A DNA stretch of 45,733 bases from Halomarina oriensis (GTDB lineage: Archaea; Halobacteriota; Halobacteria; Halobacteriales; Haloarculaceae), in the NCBI RefSeq assembly GCF_009791395.1, contig NZ_WSZK01000027.1, positions 1 to 45,733 on the forward strand, in the 5' to 3' direction. Shown piece by piece: positions 1 to 7,071 of this stretch; positions within the stretch are counted from its first letter, which is position 1, and each line of letters begins with the position of its first letter. The notes under the pieces were generated by a model, which did no database searches, was not told the origin of the DNA, and saw only the letters and a program-made list of their open reading frames with translations. The translations under genes were made by a program, and so were the position numbers.

Positions 1-37
1 TCGTGAACTCGAAGCCGACACGCCGGCCGAGGAGTGA
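1..37 (+). CDS. C-terminal tail of an unidentified gene (partial)
   Basis: The frame starting at base 2 is open from the window edge and ends at TGA 35-37. It gives an acidic tail, RELEADTPAEE. This composition and the G/C-rich third positions fit the end of a haloarchaeal protein that converges on the cysteine synthase-like gene. Too little is present to assign a family, and the gene body lies outside the window. Confidence 0.3.
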   Translation, partial: RELEADTPAEE

Positions 38-71
38 GTCACGGCGACGGCGACCGGTTCCCGCTCCGGCC

Positions 72-162
72 TCAGCCCTGCCACTCCTCGAACGACCCGT
101 AGAGTCCCTTCGAGAGGTATCGCTCGGAGGATCGGGGAAGACGGTCACGACCGAGTCGTGCG
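72..162 (-). pseudogene. Out-of-frame C-terminus of the cysteine synthase-like gene
   Basis: Past the annotated frame, minus-strand bases 160-132 encode HDSVVTVFPD. After a further one-base shift, bases 131-72 encode SSERYLSKGLYGSFEEWQG and a TGA (72-74). Together these are the normal family ending. Two extra bases (or one missing) near 161-162 and one missing base near 132 would restore a single frame of about 335 residues. Both a decayed gene end and assembly indels are possible. Confidence 0.7.
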
Positions 163-1074
163 CGGAGCGGCGACGTCGCCGTCCCGAATCTCCTCGGCGA
201 CGGCACGGGCGGCGACGCTCGCCGCGCCGGCCGACGACGCGACCAACTGTCCCTCCTCGCGGGCGAGACGCTTGAGTTCCGCCTGTGCGCGGCGGTCGGG
301 GACGGTGACGAGTTCGTCTACCAGGTCGGGGTCGAACAGTTCGTTCGTGGCGATGTCCCCCGTCCCGATACCTTCGGTCTTGTACTCGCCGTGCGCGGCG
401 TCGTCCGAGTCCGAGCTAGCGGACTCGCTCTCGAAGAACCGGTGGTAGACGCTCCCCTCCGGTTGGACGGCGACGACGTGGGTGTCGGGGTGGTTCTCGC
501 GGAAGTACCGTGCCATCCCCATCAGCGTCCCCGCGGTGCCACACCCGGCGACGACGGCACCGACCTCGCCGTCCAACGCGTCGTCGATCTCCGGGGCGGT
601 CGTCGCGTAGTGCGCCTCGGCGTTCAACGGGTTCGAGAACTGCTGGGGGACGACGCCGTCACGCTCCGCGGCGAGTTCGTCGGCGCGCCGAATCGCCCCC
701 TGCATCCCCTCCTCGGTCGGCGTGTTGACGACCTCGGCACCGAGCGCCCGCATCAACTGCTGTTTCTCCTGGCTGAACCGCTCGGGGACGACGAACACCG
801 CGTTCACGTCGAGTTGGCCCGCCGCCAGCGCGAACCCGATACCGGTGTTGCCGGCGGTCGGTTCGACGACGGTGCCACCCGGTTCGAGCGTGCCGTCGTC
901 GAGCATCGATTCGAGCATGTAGACCCCGATGCGGTCCTTGATGCTCGCGCCGGGGTTGAACGACTCCAGTTTCGCGTAGACGGGTACCTCGTCGGGGGCG
1001 GCGTGGACGGCGACCAGCGGTGTCTCGCCGACGGTCTCCAGCACCGACGATAGTGGCTCGCGGTGGGTGGTCAT
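145..1074 (-). CDS. PLP-dependent cysteine synthase / cystathionine beta-synthase family
   Basis: Fold-type II PLP enzyme, expected to make cysteine from O-acetylserine (or a related activated serine) and sulfide, in the cytoplasm. The PLP lysine lies in the PGASIKDR motif near residue 46. The substrate loop PTAGNTGIG follows near residues 73-81, and the phosphate-binding loop GCGTAGTLMG lies near residue 177. A TATA-like element (minus strand CTTATTAG, about 1098-1106) sits roughly 28 bp before the ATG, so the start at 1074 fits a leaderless transcript. The frame stops after 309 residues in an atypical tail. The usual C-terminal motifs continue in two other frames downstream (72-162), so the 3' end looks frame-broken. 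Family assignment is secure. The exact substrate is not. Confidence 0.88.
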   Translation of the reverse strand: MTTHREPLSSVLETVGETPLVAVHAAPDEVPVYAKLESFNPGASIKDRIGVYMLESMLDDGTLEPGGTVVEPTAGNTGIGFALAAGQLDVNAVFVVPERFSQEKQQLMRALGAEVVNTPTEEGMQGAIRRADELAAERDGVVPQQFSNPLNAEAHYATTAPEIDDALDGEVGAVVAGCGTAGTLMGMARYFRENHPDTHVVAVQPEGSVYHRFFESESASSDSDDAAHGEYKTEGIGTGDIATNELFDPDLVDELVTVPDRRAQAELKRLAREEGQLVASSAGAASVAARAVAEEIRDGDVAAPRTTRS

Positions 1075-1337
1075 CTAGGCAAATATTGCACCGATGGGCC
1101 TAATAAGCGGGGCGGTTCGACGGGACGAGCGGACGGTCACACGAGACTCCCGAGGGGCGGACCGAGATGGTCACGCGGTCGTCCGAGGGCGACGGTGTAT
1201 TCCCCCATCCGGGTGCAGGCCCGCGAACTACGGACGGGAGTCGTCCGTGCCCACTCCACGTGCCAGTTCGTAGCTGACGGGGGCGGGGCGTAGCTTCGGG
1301 TCGACGACGGACAGCACGTCCGCTCCCGGCGTTCCGC

Positions 1338-2126
1338 TCAGTTCTCGACCGCGTTCATCAGGGCGCGGACGCGGTCCTCGTCGACCGGCCCGGCGGGGTC
1401 GTCGCCCGACTTGAGCGCCGTCCCGACGATGGCACCGTCGGCCACCGTGAGGATGCCCGGTGCGGTCTCCCTCGTCACGCCGCTCCCGACGAACGTCGGG
1501 ACGCCGTCCGCGGTGGCCTCGGCGACGGTCGACAGTTGGTCGGCGTGAATCGCTCGGCCGGTCCCGGCACCGGACACCACGACCGCATCCGCGAGGCCAC
1601 GGTCGACCACGTCGTGCGTCGCCGCGACGACGTCCTCCTCGCCCAGCGGCGTGCTGTGTTTGACCGCCACGTCGGCGAGCACCGCCACGTCGCAGTCGAG
1701 ACGCTCGCGGAGGCGCATCGTCTCGTGGGCGCGGGCCTCGACGACACCCTGGTCGGTGACGCGTGCGCCGGCGTGGACGTTCACCCGGATGGCCGACGCA
1801 CCCGTGGCGGCGGCGACCGACAGTGCGGCCTCCGCGTCGTTGCGGAGGACGTTGACGCCGACCGGGAGGTCGGTCACGTCGCGCACCGCCCCGACGAGCG
1901 CGGTCATCTCGGCGACGACGTGTTTGGGAACGTCGTCGGGATAGAACGGCGCGTCCCCGAAGTTCTCGACCAGCACCGCGTCGACGCCACCCGCCGACAG
2001 CGCCCGAGCGTCGGCCAGCGCTCGCTCTCGGACGGCCGCCCGGTCGCCGTCGTACCCGGGGGCACCGGGGAGCGCCGAGAGGTGGACCATGCCGACGACC
2101 GTCGCGTCGAGAAACGGGTTGTTCAT
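1338..2126 (-). CDS. BtpA/SgcQ family protein
   Basis: This 262-residue protein matches the BtpA/SgcQ TIM-barrel family. It opens with the family's VVGMVHLSALPGAPGY segment (residues 10-25), followed by VDAVLVENFGDAPFYPDDVP near residues 48-67. Later come VGVNVLRND, IRVNVHAGARVTDQG and VVSGAGTGRAI, which supply the barrel strands and probable phosphate-binding loops. BtpA was named from cyanobacteria for a role in photosystem I stability. In haloarchaea the biochemical role is unknown, so only the family is claimed. It lies 263 bp upstream of the cysteine synthase-like gene on the same strand, and that gap holds the latter's own promoter, so co-transcription is not required. Confidence 0.88.
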   Translation of the reverse strand: MNNPFLDATVVGMVHLSALPGAPGYDGDRAAVRERALADARALSAGGVDAVLVENFGDAPFYPDDVPKHVVAEMTALVGAVRDVTDLPVGVNVLRNDAEAALSVAAATGASAIRVNVHAGARVTDQGVVEARAHETMRLRERLDCDVAVLADVAVKHSTPLGEEDVVAATHDVVDRGLADAVVVSGAGTGRAIHADQLSTVAEATADGVPTFVGSGVTRETAPGILTVADGAIVGTALKSGDDPAGPVDEDRVRALMNAVEN

Positions 2127-2213
2127 GGCTCGCTCGGCGCGCCGTCGTCAAAAAAGGGCGTCGGTCGGCGCTTCGAGGAAGCGTTCGGTCGTCGGGGGCA
2201 CCCGACGGTTCCG

Positions 2214-2303
2214 TCACTCCCCGTCACAGCACTCGCAGGGACAGGGGTCGTCGCTACAGCAGTCACAGGCCGATTCGGTCGTGGTCACGTCGTCGGACAC
2301 CAT
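2214..2303 (-). CDS. 29-residue cysteine-rich micropeptide
   Basis: ATG at 2303 opens 29 codons and a TGA at 2214-2216. The peptide begins MVSDDVTTTESA and then packs seven cysteines into 14 residues (pattern CxCCx4CxCxCC), ending DGE. Codon third positions are almost all G or C, as in neighbouring genes. The density of Cys next to Asp/Glu suggests a metal-binding or zinc micropeptide of the kind common in haloarchaea; this role is inferred. It lies 87 bp upstream of the BtpA gene on the same strand and may share its transcript. No clear TATA element is adjacent. It is not a known family to me. Confidence 0.6.
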   Translation of the reverse strand: MVSDDVTTTESACDCCSDDPCPCECCDGE

Positions 2304-2430
2304 CACCCGAGTGGAGGCCCGCACCGACCGTGAACGTGGGTGACCCTCCGAGCGAACCGACAGTCCGGGTGGAGCGTCGCCGGACTCGGAGGGACCATAC
2401 GGTTAACCCGGTCGCACCCGCTCGGAGGGT

Positions 2431-2946
2431 ATGCCCGTTCGCACGTTCGACGGCCACGAACCGCAGCTTCACGAGAGCGCCCGCATCGACCCCGCCGCCA
2501 CCGTCATCGGTGACGTGACCATCGAGGCGGACGCGAGCGTCTGGCCCGGCGCGGTCCTCCGGGGTGACGACGGCCACATCCACGTCCGCGGGGGCGCGAA
2601 CGTCCAGGACGGCGCGGTCTGTCACGAGGGGGCGGACCTCGGCCCCTACGCCACGGTTGGTCACAACGCCATCGTCCACGGTGCGACGGTCGAGGAGCGC
2701 GCGATGGTCGGCATGGGTGCTATCGTCCTCGACGGGGCGACCGTCGGCGAACGTGCGCTCGTCGCCGCCGGCAGCGTCGTCACGGAGGACACCGACGTCC
2801 CGCCGGAGACGCTCGTCGCCGGGACACCGGCCAGCGTCGTCAAACAGGTCCCCGACTCGCCGTGGGCCGCCGCCGGCGACTACTACGTCGAACTAGCTCG
2901 ACGCCACGACGAGACGAGTGACCCCGTCGAGCAGGGAGAGGACTAA
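2431..2946 (+). CDS. Gamma carbonic anhydrase-like hexapeptide-repeat protein
   Basis: This 171-residue protein is a left-handed parallel beta-helix with repeated hexapeptides (ATVIGD, VTIEAD, ASVWPG, AVLRGD). Histidines in VCHEG, VGHNAI and IVHGAT match the three zinc ligands of the gamma class of carbonic anhydrase (Cam/CamH). The acidic loop that carries the catalytic glutamate in Cam is absent, so it is closer to CamH or YrdA. Activity is likely metal-dependent CO2 hydration but unproven. The AT-rich ggttaacc about 25 bp before the ATG serves as TATA box. The next gene starts 25 bp after its stop. Confidence 0.88.
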   Translation: MPVRTFDGHEPQLHESARIDPAATVIGDVTIEADASVWPGAVLRGDDGHIHVRGGANVQDGAVCHEGADLGPYATVGHNAIVHGATVEERAMVGMGAIVLDGATVGERALVAAGSVVTEDTDVPPETLVAGTPASVVKQVPDSPWAAAGDYYVELARRHDETSDPVEQGED

Positions 2947-2971
2947 CCCGTACGCGACCGTACCGACGACC

Positions 2972-3517
2972 GTGACAGACGACTCGACGCCCGTCGACGG
3001 CGACGCCGTCCGGACGTTCTCCTCGTTTCCCGACGGCGGTCTCACCGACGCCCAGTTCCGGGCGCTCGACCGCGACGACCGCCTCGCCCTCGACTCGGTG
3101 GCGGGCTTCCCCCAGCAGAACCGCCTGACGCACGTCTCGGTCACGGTCGACCGGGAGGACGGCGAGCGACTCTACGTCGTCGGCTGGAACCCGGACGCCG
3201 AGGAGTGGGAACAGCTACTCACCGCCCCGCTCGACGACGAGGGACGGTTCCGAGTCGACGAGGACGAGACCGGCGCGTACGTCGACATCGACGCCATCAC
3301 GGCCTACGACGAGTCGACGGGCGACCCGGTGGTCCGCTTCGTCCAAGGACCCGACGAACCGCCACGCGACGCCGTGGGCCGCTTTCTCCGTGCGTTCGTC
3401 GCCCACCGCTACGACCCCGCGACGGACGGCGACCCGGTGTTCTTCTACGCGAGCGGGCGCGAGGACGACACGCGTCTGGAGACCGTCCGTGGCGAGACCC
3501 CCGACTGGGCCGAGTGA
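2972..3517 (+). CDS. Conserved haloarchaeal protein of unknown function
   Basis: The product is 181 residues, acidic, without signal peptide or membrane segment. I choose the GTG at 2972 because a TATA-like ctaaccc lies about 26 bp upstream and it avoids the 29-bp overlap that an ATG at 2918 would create with the carbonic anhydrase-like gene. The protein has an N-terminal helical part (residues 20-45) and a strand-rich middle (THVSVTVDREDGERLYVVGW). A conserved-looking C-terminal segment, DAVGRFLRAFVAHRY, follows. I recognise no catalytic motif. Position suggests the same transcriptional neighbourhood as the carbonic anhydrase-like gene, but the TATA element allows independent transcription. 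Confidence 0.75.
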   Translation: MTDDSTPVDGDAVRTFSSFPDGGLTDAQFRALDRDDRLALDSVAGFPQQNRLTHVSVTVDREDGERLYVVGWNPDAEEWEQLLTAPLDDEGRFRVDEDETGAYVDIDAITAYDESTGDPVVRFVQGPDEPPRDAVGRFLRAFVAHRYDPATDGDPVFFYASGREDDTRLETVRGETPDWAE

Positions 3518-3618
3518 GTCGACCGACCGGGGCGTCGGCCGACGACCGACCACGAGCGCGAACCTGTCGGCAGGGGGTTATATCAGTAGTCACGTACTAC
3601 GACGCGGCAGACACGCTC

Positions 3619-4050
3619 ATGCTTCGACGACTCCGCACCGCCGTCACGGTGAATCCGTGGCGCTACGCCCTCCCTGCCGGTCTCCTCACCGGTCTCTACG
3701 TCCTCCTCGCCACGGAGCAGTTCGGAACGTACGACCACACCGTCGTCCTCCTCGCCGGGTTCGTCGGTGGCCTGCTCGTCGGACACGACTCCGGACAGGC
3801 CCGGCGCGTCGGCTTCCTGACCGGCGTCGTCAGTTCGTTCCCGACCCTGCTCTGGGCGCTCGACACCGTTCCGGCGTTCTTCCAGTGGCCACAGCCACAG
3901 TGGTTCGCCGGCGTCCAGACGCTGGTCCTCGTCGCCGTGGTCGTCCTCGCCGCACTGATCGTCGGTCTCGCGGGCGCAGTCGGCGGGGCCGTCGGTAGCT
4001 GGCTCTCGCGGAAGACCGGACCGAACGAACCGCGTCGAATCGGCGGCTGA
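3619..4050 (+). CDS. Small multi-pass membrane protein (DUF5518-like)
   Basis: This 143-residue protein has about four hydrophobic segments: residues 15-32, 40-58, 65-82 and 95-125. The glycine-rich segments (GLLTGLYVLL, AGFVGGLLVG) resemble the haloarchaeal DUF5518 membrane family. A good TATA box (gttatatc, about 3578-3586) precedes the ATG by roughly 36 bp, giving a short leader. The function is unknown. The C-terminus after the last helix is short and basic (SRKTGPNEPRR), so it probably faces the cytoplasm. Confidence 0.7.
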   Translation: MLRRLRTAVTVNPWRYALPAGLLTGLYVLLATEQFGTYDHTVVLLAGFVGGLLVGHDSGQARRVGFLTGVVSSFPTLLWALDTVPAFFQWPQPQWFAGVQTLVLVAVVVLAALIVGLAGAVGGAVGSWLSRKTGPNEPRRIGG

Positions 4051-4096
4051 CCGGAACCGACGACCACTCGGTGAGCGGCGGGAGAACACGGGGACT

Positions 4097-4146
4097 GAGG
4101 GGTTCGAACCGCGGTCGCTCTGCTCGTTCCCTGCTTCGAACCCCTC
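4097..4146. repeat. Inverted repeat resembling tRNA T-arm sequence
   Basis: GAGGGGTTCGAA at 4097-4108 is perfectly complementary to TTCGAACCCCTC at 4135-4146, separated by 26 bp. Both arms contain GGTTCGAA, the T-loop core of archaeal tRNA genes. The repeat lies about 50 bp past the 3' end of the minus-strand tRNA-Arg gene. It could be a processing or termination hairpin, or a footprint of integration at the tRNA. Confidence 0.5.
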
Positions 4147-4195
4147 GACGGTTCGTTCACCGACCGCTCGTCGTTCGACTCGCGGTCGGACGAAC

Positions 4196-4269
4196 GGGCG
4201 CTGAGGGATTCGAACCCCCGACAAACTGGTCCGAAGCCAGTCACTCTGTCCAGGCTGAGCTAAGCGCCC
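4196..4269 (-). tRNA. tRNA-Arg (anticodon UCG)
   Basis: The minus strand folds as a 74-nt cloverleaf. The acceptor stem is GGGCGCT/AGCGCCC, the D arm contains AGCTCAGCCTGGACAGAG, and the anticodon stem ACTGG/CCAGT carries the loop CTTCGGA, giving anticodon TCG for arginine CGA codons. The T arm has the loop TTCGAAT. CCA is not encoded. No intron is seen. A TATA-like GTTAAACC lies about 27 bp upstream of the 5' end (about 4294-4301). Confidence 0.96.
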
Positions 4270-4495
4270 TCAGGCGTATCGAGTGCCACGAGCGGTTTAA
4301 CTCTATTCATCCGGCGTGGACGGCGCGAGGTGACCACGCCCACGACCGTCCGTGGGTCAGTGGCCCCGCCCGTCCTCGAAACCACTGGTCCGGCGGTCCG
4401 GACCCACCACGGCCCTGGCCGAACCCACCACGATAGGTCCGGCGGGCCGCACACGCCCACGACGCTTTTGCCCGCAACGGCGCTACTCGGTGGAT

Positions 4496-4909
4496 ATGGC
4501 AGTCCAATCGAACGACCAGCTCCGCGACATCCTCGAATCGACCGAGACCATCGCCGTCGTCGGCTGTTCGACCACCGCGGGGAAGGCCGCACACGACATC
4601 CCGCAGTACATGCTCGACCGGGGGTACGACGTCGTCCCGGTCAACCCCCACGCCGACGAGGTGTTCGACCGAACGGCGTACGACTCGCTGGACGAGGTGA
4701 CCGAACGTGTCGACATGGTCGACGTGTTCCGGCCGAGCGAGGAGGTGTCGGGCATCGTCGACGCAGTCCTGGAACGCGACGACGTCGACACCGTCTGGTG
4801 TCAGCTCGGCATCACCGACGACGAGGCGGGCGAGCGCGTCGAGGAGTCGGGCCGACAGTTCGTCCAGGACCGGTGTCTGAAGGTCGAGCACGGACGGCTG
4901 CTCGACTGA
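4496..4909 (+). CDS. CoA-binding domain protein (YccU-like)
   Basis: The 137-residue product is a stand-alone Rossmann-like CoA_binding_2 domain. The N-terminal ETIAVVGCSTTAGKAAH segment (residues 18-34) is the nucleotide/CoA-binding loop. PVNPHADEVF (residues 48-57) and VDMVDVFRPSEEV (residues 73-85) follow, and TVWCQLGITDDEAGERV is the conserved C-terminal half. Family members bind CoA, but a reaction is not established. The ATG at 4496 follows the AT-rich gcttttgcc by about 25 bp, which supports this start over upstream in-frame options. It lies downstream of, and divergent from, tRNA-Arg. Confidence 0.85.
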   Translation: MAVQSNDQLRDILESTETIAVVGCSTTAGKAAHDIPQYMLDRGYDVVPVNPHADEVFDRTAYDSLDEVTERVDMVDVFRPSEEVSGIVDAVLERDDVDTVWCQLGITDDEAGERVEESGRQFVQDRCLKVEHGRLLD

Positions 4910-4939
4910 CCCGTCCCGAGGCCGGGTCGGCAGTCGTCG

Positions 4940-5314
4940 TCAGTTGCCGGTCCCGGAGGAGTCGTCGTCGTCCGCCGTCGACGCGGTCGAGTCCGTCGTC
5001 GTGTCGGAGGTCGACTCCTCGGCCGACCGTGTGGTCTCGTCGGCCGGTTCGGTCGCGTCCTCGCCGGCGGACGCGACCGCTTCGGTCTCTGCTTCCTCGA
5101 TGGCCGTCTCCGTGAGGACGGCGTCGACGTCGACGTCCTGCTCGGCGGCGAGCGCTTCGAGCAGCGCGCGGTTCTCCGCGGTCCGGCGGTCGACCCGCTC
5201 GACCGTCTCACGCATCGCCTGAATCTGGTCACGAAGCTCGTTGAGCTTCGCGTAGACGTCCTCGGCCATGCTGGCGACCTTCTGAAGCTTCTCGGTGGTC
5301 CCTCCGAATCCCAT
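4940..5314 (-). CDS. DUF5798-like haloarchaeal coiled-coil protein
   Basis: This 124-residue protein starts MGFGGTTEKLQKVASMAED, the signature I associate with DUF5798. Residues 15-65 form an amphipathic helix likely to make a coiled coil (KLNELRDQIQAMRETVERV). The last 50 residues are Asp/Glu/Ser/Thr-rich and probably disordered. No catalytic residues or membrane segment are visible. The function is unknown. It converges on the CoA-binding gene with a 30-bp gap. Confidence 0.78.
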   Translation of the reverse strand: MGFGGTTEKLQKVASMAEDVYAKLNELRDQIQAMRETVERVDRRTAENRALLEALAAEQDVDVDAVLTETAIEEAETEAVASAGEDATEPADETTRSAEESTSDTTTDSTASTADDDDSSGTGN

Positions 5315-5447
5315 GTTCGACAGAGTCGGCCCGAGCCACGAGTGTGTTGCGTTCTCGCTTCGAGGACACCGCGAGGAGCACCCGGTGTGGACGAGACGGG
5401 GCCGGAGAGCGGCGGGTTAAAGGCTCGTCCGGACGCGCGTTGTGCCA

Positions 5448-5894
5448 ATGGAGCGGACCCGCCTCGCGCCCACCGTCGGAATTGTCGCCTGCCTCGTACT
5501 CCTCGGCGTCCTCGTCGTCCCGTACCTCCTCATCCAGACGCCGGGAATCGCGGCGGCCTACTACGCAACGACCCTCATCAACCCCCTGTTCGCGGGGCTG
5601 TTCGCTCTGGTCACGCTGCTGGCGCTCGCGGCGGGCCGCCAGCGCCGGACCGACCCCGCTATCGCGGCCGCCGTCGGACTCGTCTTCGGTGCGTTCGCCG
5701 CGCTCATCTGTCTGGTCTGGACCCTGAGCGGTCCACAGGAGATCCTGCTGAACGTCGACCTCTCGCCGGGGTCGGGCAGCGGGGAGTCACCGTTCGTCCA
5801 GAGCCTCCAGTACCACCCGTATCTCGTCGTCGGCCTCTCGTTCGTGCCGCCGCTGAGCGCGGGGTGGTACGCGAGCGAACTCGGCCTGTTCTGA
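5448..5894 (+). CDS. Haloarchaeal four-helix membrane protein (DUF7548-like)
   Basis: The 148-residue product has hydrophobic segments at about residues 10-30, 40-62, 70-92 and 122-142. The loops are short, with one external-looking Gly/Ser stretch (SPGSGSGESPFVQS). The ATG at 5448 is preferred over a GTG two codons upstream because gggttaaagg (about 5411-5420) sits at TATA distance. It resembles the haloarchaeal DUF7548 group, but that name is from memory and uncertain. No transporter or enzyme motif is visible. It precedes the SRP RNA gene on the same strand with its own separate promoter. Confidence 0.7.
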   Translation: MERTRLAPTVGIVACLVLLGVLVVPYLLIQTPGIAAAYYATTLINPLFAGLFALVTLLALAAGRQRRTDPAIAAAVGLVFGAFAALICLVWTLSGPQEILLNVDLSPGSGSGESPFVQSLQYHPYLVVGLSFVPPLSAGWYASELGLF

Positions 5895-5996
5895 ACAGGA
5901 TCGGGCGACGAACGACGGCACGGGGAGGGCGAGAACCCCACCCACGCAGGTCGTGTGACCGAAACGGCTTTACGTCGAAGTGGACTACCGAGGTGA

Positions 5997-6300
5997 TGGA
6001 CTAGGTCGGGCAGTTAGGCCCTGCCCCTTCCCGCGATATGGTCTTCAGCGGGAGCCGAACCACGGGTGCGTCCGGACCGACCGGTGCGGGCCCTGCAAGC
6101 CAACGTAGAAGCCTCGTCCTTCGGGGGCGGCGGTCCGGGTCGGCCCATCTGCAGGGATGGTTCGACACCGGTTAGTCGTGGACAGTTCGCCAGGCGCGGA
6201 AGCGAGCAGCGAATCCGCGGACATCCGTCGCTCGAAGGGCCGCGGGGTGGAGACGGTGCGCAGGATTCCCCGTATCGGAACGACCGGGCAACCCCGTTCG
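5997..6300 (+). ncRNA. Signal recognition particle RNA (7S RNA)
   Basis: Archaeal SRP RNA scaffold for SRP19 and SRP54 in co-translational targeting. The Alu domain is at the 5' end: helix 3 GGGCAG/CTGCCC closes loop TTAGGC (6008-6026) and helix 4 CCCGC/GCGGG (6030-6052) follows. The universally conserved SRP54-binding helix 8 is at 6187-6215, with CAGG, the GGAA tetraloop and AGCAGC in the expected order. Helix 5 ends pair (CCGA, ACGGG near 6056-6067 with CCCGT, TCGG near 6278-6288). The TATA element ctttacg (5968-5974) with gaaac upstream predicts a start near 5997. The 3' end is approximate. No protein gene overlaps it. Confidence 0.88.
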
Positions 6301-6318
6301 TCCGTCTTTCAACACTCC

Positions 6319-6333
6319 CGAGCCGACGGCTCG
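6319..6333. terminator. Hairpin between convergent SRP RNA and lipoprotein genes
   Basis: CGAGCC and GGCTCG flank a three-base centre, giving a 15-bp palindrome. It lies between the end of the SRP RNA, with a CTTTC pyrimidine run just upstream at 6305-6310, and the stop of the converging lipoprotein gene. A bidirectional terminator is plausible. Confidence 0.4.
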
Positions 6334-6376
6334 TCTGCCGCGATATCGAGACGAATCGGACCACACAGCGACGCGG

Positions 6377-6985
6377 CTACTCCACGCAGGCGACGAGCGT
6401 TCCCTCCGCGGGAGGGACTGGCGAGGCGTTCGTATCCTCGGCGCGGCGTGCGAACCGCTCGGTGACGAGATACCGGGACCGGACCCGTCCGCTCGTCCCT
6501 GCCACCTCCGTCGGTTCTGCCGTCGGCGTACCCGACTGCGGTGTCGCCGTGTACGTGAACCCGACCGTCCCACTCGTCTCGACGACGAACCCCGTCCCCG
6601 ACTCGTGAGTGGTGACGCTGACCGTGGACACGTCGACGGTGATCCGGCCGACCTCCGGCCGGTCGTGGCGGACCTCGTTGTGCCACCACGCTCGCTCGAA
6701 CGCCGTCGCGAACGTCTTCGCACTCCCCTCCTCGAGGTCCGTGGGGAGGTCGGGGTACGGAAGCGGGTCGACGCCCGTGTCGGGCGCTCGTACCGTCGGC
6801 CGATAGCGGTCCGAACAGTCCTCGAGAGCCGGGAGGGAAGTCGCTGTCGCCGTGCCAGTGGCCTGCTCCGTCGGCGTCGACTGCGAGGACTGGTTCGGTT
6901 GCGAGCCGTCCGTGTCGAGACAGCCGGTGAGAACCGTCGCTGTCGTGCCGGCGATGGCTGTCAGGAGGGACCTGCGAGCGGGCAT
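6377..6985 (-). CDS. Tat-dependent lipoprotein of unknown function
   Basis: The 202-residue product starts MPARRSLLTAIAGTTATVL and reaches a lipobox LTGC, so it is probably exported by the twin-arginine route, lipidated on Cys24 and held on the outer face of the membrane. A Thr/Ser/Gln-rich linker (residues 28-50) leads to a folded domain. That domain holds two further Cys residues (DCSDRY and the C-terminal VACVE), which could form a disulfide. I recognise no enzyme family. It lies downstream of mscS on the same strand, separated by a 9-bp stem hairpin that may end the upstream transcript. Confidence 0.75.
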   Translation of the reverse strand: MPARRSLLTAIAGTTATVLTGCLDTDGSQPNQSSQSTPTEQATGTATATSLPALEDCSDRYRPTVRAPDTGVDPLPYPDLPTDLEEGSAKTFATAFERAWWHNEVRHDRPEVGRITVDVSTVSVTTHESGTGFVVETSGTVGFTYTATPQSGTPTAEPTEVAGTSGRVRSRYLVTERFARRAEDTNASPVPPAEGTLVACVE

Positions 6986-7002
6986 GGTTCGACGGGCGCG
7001 GC

Positions 7003-7029
7003 CTCCCGACAAGTGTCTTCTGTCGGGAG
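7003..7029 (-). terminator. Nine-bp stem hairpin after mscS
   Basis: CTCCCGACA (7003-7011) and TGTCGGGAG (7021-7029) form a perfect stem around a nine-base loop. On the minus strand it follows the mscS stop by about 43 bp and precedes the lipoprotein start by 18 bp. It could terminate the upstream operon or be a protein-binding dyad in the lipoprotein promoter. Confidence 0.45.
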
Positions 7030-7071
7030 CGTCGGACCGGCGAGCCGGTGCCGTCGGCCGGGGGCGGGAGT

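Noticed and set aside
1228-1337. Coding-like minus-strand tail downstream of the BtpA gene (VLSVVDPKLRPAPVSYELAR)
   Set aside because: Third positions look good but the frame overlaps BtpA out of phase, has no convincing start or promoter, and matches no family I can name. It may be a fragment, but I cannot support a gene.
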